Origin: Granulicella sp.
GTDB lineage: Bacteria; Acidobacteriota; Terriglobia; Terriglobales; Acidobacteriaceae
Reading direction: 5' to 3'
NCBI GenBank assembly: GCA_027450185.1
Contig: DAIDKF010000011.1
Location: 1-64,000 of the forward strand
DNA: 64,000 bases
The translations under genes were made by a program, and so were the position numbers. The notes beneath the pieces are model-generated. The model saw nothing but the letters and a program-made list of their open reading frames with translations. It had not been told where the DNA came from and searched no databases. Shown here piece by piece: positions 30,695-40,800 of this stretch (within the stretch, counting starts at the first letter, position 1; the number at the start of each line of letters is the position of its first letter).

Positions 30695-31527
30695 TGTTCA
30701 TGCCTTATCTCTGCCCACTGAGCTTCGAGCAGTCTGCGGGTTTGTATGGACGCCTTGCGCATGTCGAGCGCTTCGGATGAAGTCGTCCGGCTACGCAGGT
30801 CAACGGGGCTATTGCGAGCATCATGAATTGCCGCAATAAGTTCCTTCTGTACACCTTCAATTTCCGCAGGTGAAGGGTTTTCCGGATGTTCTACATGAAG
30901 TAGCTTGTAGAGCAGGCCAAGCTTCGCATAGTCGCGAATGTTGTAAGAGAGCGGCGCAATGGTCTTGCCTAACTCTTCAAGGCTCTCGACGGTGCGGCGC
31001 GTAATGCGGGCAGCCGCCGCTTTGTGCATCGCATGGATCATGACGCCGTCATCATCGAAAGCCAGCAGCCGATTGGCCTGATAGCCGTGGGTAAGAAAGG
31101 CTCCGGAGAACGCGTGGCCGACGATCAGTGCGATGACGGGGTGGCCTGCAAGCCGCGCTGATCCGTAGGCGTCCGCCGCCGCCGCACCCGCAAGGAAGAT
31201 GCCCGCCGTCTCTTCGCGTCGTCCGTACGCCTGGCTTTTCACGTCCACAATTGCAACGATGGGACGCTTGAGCCTGTCCCTGTCTTCATGGATGACTTCG
31301 CGAACGCGGGTGGCCAGCGTGTAGGCCTCTTCCATGCCCACTTCGCCGTGTCTTGCACAAGGGAACCGTCCCTCCGGGTTAGGAACAACACATAGGAAAC
31401 GTGCGTTGTCTTCACCCAGTGGCGCATCGATGGTCAGCACGGAAGCAGGGTCCCCGCCGAGTGGCGCGGATTGTCCGGTGAGGGCCTTCAACCACACGGT
31501 CCCTCGAATACCCTTATATTCACTCAT
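30691..31527 (-). CDS. mdcE: Malonate decarboxylase gamma subunit
   Basis: MSEYKGIRGTVWLKALTG...PVIALIVGHAFSGAFLTHGYQANRLLAFDDDGVMIHAMHKAAAARITRRTVESLEEL. Confidence 0.93.
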   Translation of the reverse strand: MSEYKGIRGTVWLKALTGQSAPLGGDPASVLTIDAPLGEDNARFLCVVPNPEGRFPCARHGEVGMEEAYTLATRVREVIHEDRDRLKRPIVAIVDVKSQAYGRREETAGIFLAGAAAADAYGSARLAGHPVIALIVGHAFSGAFLTHGYQANRLLAFDDDGVMIHAMHKAAAARITRRTVESLEELGKTIAPLSYNIRDYAKLGLLYKLLHVEHPENPSPAEIEGVQKELIAAIHDARNSPVDLRSRTTSSEALDMRKASIQTRRLLEAQWAEIRHEQ

Positions 31528-32399
31528 TGATTGACCTCCGGTGCAGCGCCAGCCTTCCATGCGGCTCGCAGTTCTTTGGGGTCCCACTGACGGGATGGGT
31601 CGAGAGCTGCGATGCGGCTGCGATACAGCGCAACCTCGGAACTGCGGTGCACAGCAGGAACGCCCTTTGCAATGAAGCGTTGAACGGCCTCGACCATCTG
31701 CTGCGCATCATCTTCGACGAGAGCATCGGCCAGTCCCATCGCGAATCGCTGCTCGCCTCCGTGGATCGCCCAGATGAGCGCTCGATCGCTCGAATCGAAC
31801 TCATCCACGCCCGACGTCTGCTCGATCACCTCCGGCCCATTCATGCCGAGACGAGCTTCACGCGTCATCACCACGTAGCTCGCAAGACCGGCTGCCAGGG
31901 ACATGCCGCCGAAACATCCTACCGTTCCGGCAATGATGCAGATCACCGGAACATGTCGGCGCAGCACTAGAATCGAAGCCATGATCTCTGCAATGGAAGC
32001 CAATCCAAGATTCGCTTCCTGAAGCCGCACCCCGCCGGTTTCCAGAAGCATGACGGCATTTGTCCGGATTCCCTTCTCGTTATCTGCGCAGGCCAGGTCA
32101 AGCGCAGCCGCTAATTTCTCGCCCGAAACCTCGCCCATGCTCCCGCCCTGGAATGCGCCTTCCAGCGCGATCACCACCGTAGACTGTCCCGAGATCTTGC
32201 CCTTCATCACGACGCAGCCGTCGTCGGCTTGTGGCGTCACTCCCTGCATCGCCAGCCAGGGCGATTCCATTCTGTCGAAGGGGCCTGCCAATTCGCGCGA
32301 TGTGCCCGCATCAAAGAGAACCTCCGCTCGTTCCCGCGCGTTCAGTTCGATAAAGCTTTGCCGATTGATGAACTTCGTATCGTTCCGTTGCTCGCTCAT
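31524..32399 (-). CDS. mdcD: Malonate decarboxylase beta subunit
   Basis: QSFIELNARERAEVLFDAGTSRELAGPFDRMESPWL...LLETGGVRLQEANLGLASIAEIMA (carboxyltransferase fold). Confidence 0.93.
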   Translation of the reverse strand: MSEQRNDTKFINRQSFIELNARERAEVLFDAGTSRELAGPFDRMESPWLAMQGVTPQADDGCVVMKGKISGQSTVVIALEGAFQGGSMGEVSGEKLAAALDLACADNEKGIRTNAVMLLETGGVRLQEANLGLASIAEIMASILVLRRHVPVICIIAGTVGCFGGMSLAAGLASYVVMTREARLGMNGPEVIEQTSGVDEFDSSDRALIWAIHGGEQRFAMGLADALVEDDAQQMVEAVQRFIAKGVPAVHRSSEVALYRSRIAALDPSRQWDPKELRAAWKAGAAPEVNQ

Positions 32400-32689
32400 C
32401 GCTGGCTCACCTCCACTGCCTGCTGTAGCCTCAACAGGACACTCCCGGGCGTCGCTCCGGCATCGTGTATCTGGATGCGGACAGCGCCCTGATAGCTTGC
32501 AAAAAAGCGGTCCAGTACTGCCTTCCATGTGTTCCTGAAACCATCGACGCTCGTCAGGATGGAAACATGCGCGCTGTCTCCGTCCAGCGGTTCCAGAAGC
32601 ACTTCCAGATCACCGGAACCCACAACCCCGACATGGGCTTTCTTCAGCACCGCGTGCGTCGCCGGGTAGTCAAATTCAATTCGTTCCAT
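32396..32689 (-). CDS. mdcC: Malonate decarboxylase acyl carrier protein (delta subunit)
   Basis: MERIEFDYPATHAVLKKAHVGVVGSGDLEVLLEPLDGDSAHVSILTSVDGFRNTWKAVLDRFFASY; GSGD motif at the expected prosthetic-group serine. Confidence 0.93.
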   Translation of the reverse strand: MERIEFDYPATHAVLKKAHVGVVGSGDLEVLLEPLDGDSAHVSILTSVDGFRNTWKAVLDRFFASYQGAVRIQIHDAGATPGSVLLRLQQAVEVSQR

Positions 32690-33608
32690 CTGCTTCCTCC
32701 AACCAGCTTCGGTCCTCTTGCACTTCGTTCTGCCTGCGTTCGACCGCATCCAGAAACAGGGTTGCTGCGAGCAGGTCCGCGCTTCCTCCTGGAGAGACTC
32801 CGAGGTTCAGAACTTCGCCGTCAAGCTGCATCAGCCGCTGCTTCCCATACGGGGAGCCACAACCTCCCGCTGCGATGACCTTGTACGCTCCGGATCTCAC
32901 GGCCTCGAGTGCGGCGCTGTTCCTGCGATAGAGCACGCACGTGTCCTCCAAACGAGACATGATGCTGAGCAATGCGTCGATGCGCGCCACCGGCTCCGTA
33001 GCGCCACTTGAACGTTTCGCTCGCAGAGCAGGCAGTCCAACCCGGACAACATGAGGGAAGCCTGCAAGCGCTTCGCCCCTTGCGCCTTGAACACCGTACC
33101 TCTCCGCTACAACGTGGCCGTGAGTTACGAGTTGAAGCGTTGCGCTATCAGGAAACATTGCGATGCTTCTCGCCGTTTCCGCAATCACCGCCGCGGTCGT
33201 GTCCGGGCCCGTCATGGAAGCCGCAGAGACAAGCAACCCCAGAGCCCAGATCGCTCCCTTATGAGAGTTGCTGCCTCCGGTCGCCTTGTACATGGCGCGT
33301 TCCGCATCGCGCCCAATGGCGGCCAGACGTTCCCGCAGGTGTTGGCTCGCATACGCACCTGAAGCGATGAGGGCCATCTGATAAAAATACGGCTCGATCG
33401 CCAGCGCGGATCGCTTCATCATGGAGAGCGACAGATCCTTGTGCGTTCCTGCGCCGCGACGGTCGACGAGGCCCGGTTTGGGGGTCAGTTCTGCCTCTGC
33501 AACCAGCGCCTGCATGCACAGACGAGCCAGCCAGACAGCCTCTCCGTCTGCTTCGCATCGTGCCGAGTCCCTTGCCGTACCGCAGTTGGATAGGAGATCG
33601 AATCTCAT
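32676..33608 (-). CDS. mdcB: Triphosphoribosyl-dephospho-CoA synthase
   Basis: LTPKPGLVDRRGAGTHKDLSLSMMKRSALAIEPYF...GGSNSHKGAIWALGLL...LGVSPGGSADLLAATLFLD (CitG/MdcB family). Confidence 0.93.
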   Translation of the reverse strand: MRFDLLSNCGTARDSARCEADGEAVWLARLCMQALVAEAELTPKPGLVDRRGAGTHKDLSLSMMKRSALAIEPYFYQMALIASGAYASQHLRERLAAIGRDAERAMYKATGGSNSHKGAIWALGLLVSAASMTGPDTTAAVIAETARSIAMFPDSATLQLVTHGHVVAERYGVQGARGEALAGFPHVVRVGLPALRAKRSSGATEPVARIDALLSIMSRLEDTCVLYRRNSAALEAVRSGAYKVIAAGGCGSPYGKQRLMQLDGEVLNLGVSPGGSADLLAATLFLDAVERRQNEVQEDRSWLEEADGTN

Positions 33609-35266
33609 TACCACCCCCGGAACTTTGCGGGTGGGTTGTATAGGCCGCCGGACCATGCGACCAGATCTTCCATGCTCCGCGCCGCAAGCAGAGATCGTTT
33701 CGCTTCCATTCGGTGGACGCCGATGTCTTCGGGGTAAGCCACGACTCCCTTCTTGCGAAGCGCCGCCGTCTCAGATGCAACCGCCTTCAGACCAACAGGG
33801 CTGACTCCGGCGACTGCTGCGAGTGCACGACGACGCTCTTCACGTCCCTCAGCTTTATACAGGTAGGCGATCCCCTCTTCCGTTACGACATGGCTGACAT
33901 CGTCGCCATAGATCATCACCGGCGCAATCTGCATGCCTGCCTTCTTCCCTACCTGAACCGCGTCGAGTGTTTCAACAAAGGCAGGAACACCACCGCTCTG
34001 GAACGTTTCGACGGTTTGCACCACAACCTTGCGGCCGCGGACAATCGCTCCCGCGTCGGTCGCCAGATCCAGCCATGCATGAGAACTATGCCGGCGCCCA
34101 TGCGGATCGTGCCCCATGTTGGGCGCTCCACCAAACCCGGTGAGGCGCCCACTGGTAACGGTCGAAGAGTTTGCGTCTGAATCCATCTGCAGCGTCGAAC
34201 CGATGAACGCATCGACAGCATATTGTCCCGCAAGCTGGCAGAGCACTCGATTCGAACGCAGACTACCATCGTGCCCCGTAAAGAACACATCCGGGCGGGC
34301 AGCAATATAGTCCGTCATGCCCACCTCGCTGCCAAAGCAGTGAATACTCTTCACCCAGCCGCTTTCGATAGCAGGGATCATCGTCGGATGGGGATTGAGC
34401 GTCCAGTGCTCGCAGATCTTTCCGCGTAGTCCGAGCGATTCGCCATAGGTCGGCAGTAGCAGTTCGATCGCAGCCGTATCGAACCCAATGCCGTGATTCA
34501 GAGAGTGGATCTGATGCCGTTCGTAGATGCCCCGGATCACCATCATTCCAACCAGTATCTGCAGGTCATTGATGTGTCGGGGGTCACGCGTAAACAATGG
34601 CTCGACGGCATAGGGACGATCCGCTTCGACGACGACATCGACCCACGACGCCGGAATATCGACGCGTGGAACCTTATCCACAATCTCGTTGACCTGCACA
34701 ATCACAATGCCGTCGTGGAAGGCCGCAGCCTCGACAATGACAGGTGTGTCTTCAGTGTTCGGCCCGGTGTAGAGATTGCCTTGTGCATCCGCCTGTTCCG
34801 CGCATACCAGGACGACATTTGGAACCAGATCGACCAGCAGCCGCGCATACAACTCAACGTATGTGTGGATCGCTCCAATCTCCAAAATGCCATCTTCAAG
34901 AAGCTGCGAGACCCGCAGGCTCTGCGGCCCCGCGTAGGCGAAATCGACCTTCTTCGCAATCCCCAGTTCAAACAATGTGAGGTGCTCTGCGCGGCTGATG
35001 CTGGAGATGATCAGGTGCAGATCGTGCAGTTTTTTTACGTCGACCTTCACCAATGCACGGGAGAGAAAGTCAGCCTGCTTTTGATTGTCCCCCTCCAGTA
35101 CAAGTCGATCTCCGGAAACGATGAGACACTCCATCGCTTCGATGATCTTTGCGCGCGGCAGGATCGGGCCGTTCATCCAGGGTTGAATCTGTTGCATGCG
35201 TCGCCGTTTTTCATCGCGTCGCGTCGTCCACGATCGCTGTAGCGGCTCTAGCGGTTGCTGTGCCAT
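33608..35266 (-). CDS. mdcA: Malonate decarboxylase alpha subunit (ACP transferase)
   Basis: KIIEAMECLIVSGDRLVLEGDNQKQADFLSRALVKVD...YAVDAFIGSTLQMDSDANSSTVTSGRLTGFGGAPNMGHDPHGRRH; start taken at MAQQPLEPL. Confidence 0.93.
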   Translation of the reverse strand: MAQQPLEPLQRSWTTRRDEKRRRMQQIQPWMNGPILPRAKIIEAMECLIVSGDRLVLEGDNQKQADFLSRALVKVDVKKLHDLHLIISSISRAEHLTLFELGIAKKVDFAYAGPQSLRVSQLLEDGILEIGAIHTYVELYARLLVDLVPNVVLVCAEQADAQGNLYTGPNTEDTPVIVEAAAFHDGIVIVQVNEIVDKVPRVDIPASWVDVVVEADRPYAVEPLFTRDPRHINDLQILVGMMVIRGIYERHQIHSLNHGIGFDTAAIELLLPTYGESLGLRGKICEHWTLNPHPTMIPAIESGWVKSIHCFGSEVGMTDYIAARPDVFFTGHDGSLRSNRVLCQLAGQYAVDAFIGSTLQMDSDANSSTVTSGRLTGFGGAPNMGHDPHGRRHSSHAWLDLATDAGAIVRGRKVVVQTVETFQSGGVPAFVETLDAVQVGKKAGMQIAPVMIYGDDVSHVVTEEGIAYLYKAEGREERRRALAAVAGVSPVGLKAVASETAALRKKGVVAYPEDIGVHRMEAKRSLLAARSMEDLVAWSGGLYNPPAKFRGW

Positions 35267-35324
35267 CCGGGGTGCTCCTGTTCCAACGCTCCAATTAAGC
35301 GCTCCCTGATATCGATTAGGGAAG

Positions 35325-35364
35325 TTGTATTTTCGTGAGCCTGTGATAAATAATGCAAATACAA
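35325..35364. promoter_or_regulatory. Candidate LysR (MdcR) operator in the mdcA/mdcR divergent promoter region
   Basis: Perfect 8-bp inverted repeat TTGTATTT (35325-35332) / AAATACAA (35357-35364) directly upstream of the LysR start. Confidence 0.5.
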
Positions 35365-35371
35365 TAAAAGC

Positions 35372-36262
35372 ATGGAACTTCGCCAGATTCGTTCGTTTCT
35401 CTCCGTCGCAGAAACCCTGAGCTTTGTCCACTCCGCACAAATCATTCACCTGAGCCAGCCCGCGCTCAGTCTTCAAATCAAGGCGCTGGAAGAGGAGTTG
35501 GGCGTCAGGCTTCTGGAACGAAACAGGCGAAGGACGGTGCTTACCGCCGCTGGTATTGCCTTTCGTGAGGATGTCTCCGGCGTTCTGGTCGGCTTGGACC
35601 ATGCCGTCCACAGGGCGAAACTGGCAGCCGTTGGCAGGTTGGGCTTGCTGCGTATCGGTTTTATTTCAACCGCCGGCAATGAGATCGTGCCAGGGATTAT
35701 TCGTGAGTTCCGAGAGCTGCATCCGCACGTTGAGTTCTCTCTTCGAAACATCCTCACGATGGATCAGATTCAGATGCTGAATGATGGAACCATCGACATC
35801 GGATTCCTTCGGCTACCGATCAGCGAGCACTCGGAACTAGATGCCGTGACCGTTCATAGGGAGAGCTTTGTACTTGTGGTGCCCGCATCTCACAAATTGG
35901 CAAAGAAGCGTCCTGTCAGATTGAGCGCGCTGGCCAATCAGGACTTTGTCATGTATGAGCGGAAACATGCTCCCGGTTTCCACGATTTGATCATGGGCAT
36001 GCTTCGCAACGCCGGTATCGTCCCCAGGGTCTATCAGACCGCAGGTGAGATGCCAACCCTGATTGCACTGGTCGAATCCGGTGTCGGAATTGCTATCCTC
36101 CCTGCATCTGCTGTCCGAAACAGGAAGACCCGTGTCGTGGTATGCGAAATCGCGGATAATATTCCGAAGTCAGAGATCTGTCTCGCCATCCGCAAGTCGA
36201 ACATCTCAGTTATTGTTGAGAATTTTAGAGAGTTCGCATTGAAGAGACTCCGCCCTGGTTGA
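35372..36262 (+). CDS. mdcR: LysR-family transcriptional regulator, probable mdc operon activator
   Basis: MELRQIRSFLSVAETLSFVHSAQIIHLSQPALSLQIKALEEELGVRLLERNRR (LysR HTH); divergent from mdcA. Confidence 0.88.
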   Translation: MELRQIRSFLSVAETLSFVHSAQIIHLSQPALSLQIKALEEELGVRLLERNRRRTVLTAAGIAFREDVSGVLVGLDHAVHRAKLAAVGRLGLLRIGFISTAGNEIVPGIIREFRELHPHVEFSLRNILTMDQIQMLNDGTIDIGFLRLPISEHSELDAVTVHRESFVLVVPASHKLAKKRPVRLSALANQDFVMYERKHAPGFHDLIMGMLRNAGIVPRVYQTAGEMPTLIALVESGVGIAILPASAVRNRKTRVVVCEIADNIPKSEICLAIRKSNISVIVENFREFALKRLRPG

Positions 36263-36404
36263 TTGCTTCTATCTTCTGCAGAAGATAAGGAAAGCGATCC
36301 AGCCTATACTACAAAGCTGCGTCTTTCTCACTCACCATAACAACGATGCTGACCTTGCCCGCCGAATTCATATCTCTTAGCGGGCTAATTTATGGAGATA
36401 TGGC

Positions 36405-36441
36405 AACGAGCTATCATTCTGGAATGGAATGATAGCTCGTT
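36405..36441. terminator. Perfect 15-bp hairpin between convergent genes (probable bidirectional terminator)
   Basis: AACGAGCTATCATTC - TGGAATG - GAATGATAGCTCGTT. Confidence 0.65.
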
Positions 36442-36481
36442 ATCTCTGCACCCAGGCACTAGCTATGCTTCATGAAGACGG

Positions 36482-37681
36482 CTACTGAATCTTTTTCAGC
36501 TCTTCCTGCACCGTTGCTGCATCGAGGGGTATGTATTTTCCATCTTTTTCGACTAACTCCTGCCCCTGTTTGCTTAAGATAAACCGCAGAAACTCACGAA
36601 TCTTTGGATCCACCTTCTGACCGGGTGGTACGTCAAACCAAAAGGACTGGCCCGTCCATAGCGGATAGGAATGGTTGAAGATCGTATCCATGGAGTACTG
36701 AACATAGGGTCCGTCCGCAGTTTTTGCTACATCTAGAACCTTGACGTTTTCTGGGAATTTTTGATGAAATCGCACATATCCGATCCCGTTAGGATCCGCG
36801 CTGACGTGGTCCACAATCTGATCCGCTTCGAGATATGTCTTGCCGTTGGGTCTGTCATAGTTTCCGAAACCTAGCAGATTGCCATTCCACTTATCGGAGT
36901 CTTGCAGGACGAGATCGGAAAATTCCAAAGCAGTGGAGTACCGCAGGCTATATCCATACGTATTGATCGGCTTATTTATCCAGTCTCCCCCAATCCCCAG
37001 CTGGCCCCATGTGCGGATATTGAATTCAGGTCCGCGTGCAAACTCTGGATGCCACGTAGTACGCACCCATCCGCCGGCGCGCTCTGAACCGAAGATGCCA
37101 TCCAACTGCGCCAGGTTCACTTTTGTAAGTGGATTTGCTTTATTCACCACAATAGCGAAGTTATTCTGCCAACCGACAACGTCATAGGACCCGTTGACGA
37201 CGAGTACGCCCACAGGCGCGCGGCCTTTCACTCGTTGAAACGAAAGATAGTCGTAAAAATCCGGCATGTGGGTAATTCCGACGTCGGCGAGATCAAAAGT
37301 AATGCATGCTGTCGCAGTTGCGGACGTAAGAAGGTTGAACTCGATCTTAATGCCTGGCTGATACTTCGCAAAAGCATCTTTCCACCAACCCCCAAGGGGC
37401 GAGTCGCCGATATAATTATTGCCGCACAGACGTAGATTGCCGGTAGGGTGTCCCTCAGGTACGTAGTCCGGCAGGCTACTTAGATCGAACGTACGACTGT
37501 AGGCCGGATTCTTGGCGATCGCCGCCATACGAATCCTGCGCTCGATTGCCGAACCTTCAGGGTATTTCTTTGATTCCGCATTCGGTTGATACTTGTCATC
37601 CATCTGCGCGTGGGACACGCCGGCGCTGAACAGTCCTACAAGCAACATTACGACCGAGACCACTTTGTATCTGTGTTGCAT
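36482..37681 (-). CDS. PstS-like periplasmic substrate-binding protein (orphan)
   Basis: Signal peptide MQHRYKVVSVVMLLVGLFSAGVSHAQ; NIRTWGQLGIGGDWINKPINTYGY, KIREFLRFILSKQGQELVEKDGKYIPL as in PstS-like PBPs. Confidence 0.82.
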   Translation of the reverse strand: MQHRYKVVSVVMLLVGLFSAGVSHAQMDDKYQPNAESKKYPEGSAIERRIRMAAIAKNPAYSRTFDLSSLPDYVPEGHPTGNLRLCGNNYIGDSPLGGWWKDAFAKYQPGIKIEFNLLTSATATACITFDLADVGITHMPDFYDYLSFQRVKGRAPVGVLVVNGSYDVVGWQNNFAIVVNKANPLTKVNLAQLDGIFGSERAGGWVRTTWHPEFARGPEFNIRTWGQLGIGGDWINKPINTYGYSLRYSTALEFSDLVLQDSDKWNGNLLGFGNYDRPNGKTYLEADQIVDHVSADPNGIGYVRFHQKFPENVKVLDVAKTADGPYVQYSMDTIFNHSYPLWTGQSFWFDVPPGQKVDPKIREFLRFILSKQGQELVEKDGKYIPLDAATVQEELKKIQ

Positions 37682-37824
37682 AGTTCTCCCTTCTTTCTTC
37701 GAGAATTGTCCTGTCGTGGATAGCTCAATCCGCGACAGCCATAGATGGGCAAAGTGATTTGCAGACGGCTTCAAGCAGCATAGACGTAGCCCTCTGCACA
37801 GCAAACAGCTCCCATGGTCTTGGT

Positions 37825-40800
37825 TCAGAAGATGATCTTCAGTCCGAACTGGATCTGACGTTCGGTCGTGGAGGTAGCAGTCAACAGTGGGAGGTCGGAC
37901 GCTGCACCGGCAACCGCAGGATTCGTTGACCCCTTGTAGATGACGGAGTTGGCTCGGGATGGAACCTGAAAATTCGGATGGTTAAGTGCGTTGAATGCCT
38001 CCGCGCGGAACTCGACCCGTCCCAATGGTCCGAACTTCGGGACCGCCGTATTCTTGACAAAAGAGACGTCCATCGACGTAATGCCAGGGCCGTAAATTGA
38101 ATTCCGAGCTACATTTCCGATGCGCGGGTAATATACTCCGTTCGGCCCTGCAATGGGCATAGGGTACGCGAAGCATTGACGTTTCAGAAAATTCACTGAC
38201 TGCGTGGTACGGCCTCGTTGCCTTAGGTCGGTGGGGTTTCCCTCGCATCCTGGGCCATAAATTCGGTCCGGTAGGGAGAAAGTATTTCCGCTCGAAAGAC
38301 CAAGAGGATCTCCGGAGATTAGTGGTGTAAAAGGAAGGCCAGTCGCTACACGAAGAATGCCGCCCAATTGATATCCATCGGTTATAGAGCGAATCAACGC
38401 CCCATGGCTTGTAATACCCGAGAGAGTATAGAGCCCATTGAACACGAAATTCTGCGTCACATTGAAGTCCGATGGCCCCTTGAATCGAGCCGCATAGAAC
38501 GGAAACGGTGCGATGATCGAGTTCACGAAGTTTGTACCCGCTGTCGATGACGAAGACTCGTCAAGCGATTTCGACCAGGTATATGAGGCTCCAATTCGGT
38601 AGTTCCGTCCATTTCCGCGCACAGCAACATTGAGGGCGTTGTATGTGGTCGACTCATTGAAGAGCGTGGTGTCTTCCACGCCAACAGATGGATTGAGTTT
38701 GGTGCCGCTGGTAATGTATTTAGTCTTACCGCTCACGGTGGTGGGCACCAGCGCGGGCCAGATCAGGTTTTGGATCGTTGACCCAGGTCCAGTGGGTTCG
38801 ACAATATTTCCATCGTTACTTTTTAACGGTTGACGGATACCATGAGCGCCCGTATATCCGATTTCAAGGCTGACACCACTTGCCAATTGCTGTTCAATAT
38901 TAAGGAGAAACTGCTGAACATAAGGACGGCTAAAGTCGCGCTGGACGTAGTTGACCTTGTTGGTTGGCTTCGCAATGGCTAGGTCATACGCCTGGGTGGA
39001 ACACACTGTTCCGGTGCAGTGCGGTATGTAATTACTGAATGATCCAAAGCTATATTCTGGCGCTGGAGCTAGGTCCGCCGTACTTCCGAAGGGAGCCACT
39101 GTAACAGTGTCCACCGTAAAGTAGTTGGTAAGTGGCAGCGTGTCATAGATGCCATAGGCTGCTCGAAATGAAGTCTTTCCGGTTCCGAAAGGATCCCAGG
39201 CCACACCCACGCGAGGCGCGAAATTCGTCAACGACGGGTTGTTAAAAAGGCTGTTAACCACGCTCACTGTAGGAGATGTAGGAGTTAGGAGCACTCCGAG
39301 ATGGCCGTATTTCTCGCCCACCGAAGAGATAGGTTCATAACGCACGCCTGCCTTCACTGTCAGGTTGGGGCGCGGATGGTATGTGTCCATGAGATAACCT
39401 CCATAGACGCTTTGCCGGAGATAGATTGGAATACTTAATCCGGGAATATTGGATACAAAACTGGTTGGTGCGTTTGTAATGAAGGATAGGTAGGAGGCAA
39501 AAGAGTAGCTTCCATTCGTTGAAGTACCAAGATCATTCGACTGGATTCGTTCATATGAAAATCCGGCTTGCAGGGAGTGCGCACCTTTGGTCAGGTAGAA
39601 GTCGTCCCCTGCTTGGTAGCTGTGATAGTGAAAGGAGTAAACCCCTTCCGCATTGACACCACCTGCAATTGTGCTTAGTCCACCAATAAGTACTTCGCCA
39701 ACCGTAGCACCTGGTGCAAAACCCAGCGAAGTCTCCGCTGAAATTGGTCGTATAGCTGTGTTAGATGCTGGAGCGAGGGCGAACGTGTAAGCATATCCCG
39801 CGTGAGCGACATTCAGCGCTCGGGACGAGAAGACATGCTGTTCCGAAACCGAGTAAACCCGTCGTGTCACGTCGAGTCCTTCCTCAACGAGGTCGAAGTT
39901 ATCCGGTTGGGCATCCGTCGAAGCGTCATTGAGAGCGGTCGCGTGCATCGTGTCCTCGGGCGAAAACGTGTAATCCGCTCGCCCAGTGTAGAGATTTTCC
40001 TGGGCAATTGCCGCAGACCTCACGGTCCAGGTCCCTGTATCGCCAGAGATCCCGGCATTGGCCTGAGGGAACACCGCGAGGTACGGAATTACGTTGGGAT
40101 CGACCGTGTACTGTTCGAGACCGACGCTATTCGGTGGTGCGGTGGGGCCGCCGGCGAACGCGAGGCACTCCTTGTTGGAAGCCGTCGCCGTCTGCGTGCA
40201 CTGCAGCAAACCAGCGTCAGCATTGGGAGATGGTACGGTATTGATCGTTGTCGAAGTAAGGTTTTGACGCAGACCCTCATAGTTGAAGAAAAAGAAAGCT
40301 TTATTCTTGCGTATCGGACCACCGATCGCACCTCCAAACTGATTTCGCTTAAACGGAGCTGACGTTCCGGAGGGAGTGAAATAGTTGTAGGGATCCAAAG
40401 CGCTGTTCCGGATGAACTCATAGGCAGAGCCATGAAACTTGTTAGTTCCTTGGCGGGTAACTGCTGAGATAACGCCGCCGGAGGTTCGACCGTAATCGGC
40501 CGTCGCGTCGGACGTAACTACCGTGAACTCCTGTATGGCGTCTACACCCAGGCTGAGGCCAAGCGCGCCGCCAGGGCCAGCGCCAGAGTAGTCATTCGTC
40601 GTTATGCCATCCAGCCTATAGTTATTCTGCGGCGGCCGTGTACCTCCGATCGATATTTGCGTTCCGATGCCGCGGTTGGAACGGGAGTTATCGCCCGCGG
40701 ATATGCTGAGTTGGTTGTCAACCGTATGCACGTTAGGTTCGAGGATGCTGAGCGATGTCCAATCGCGGCCATTGAGCGGTAGCTCGCGAAGCGTTTTCCC

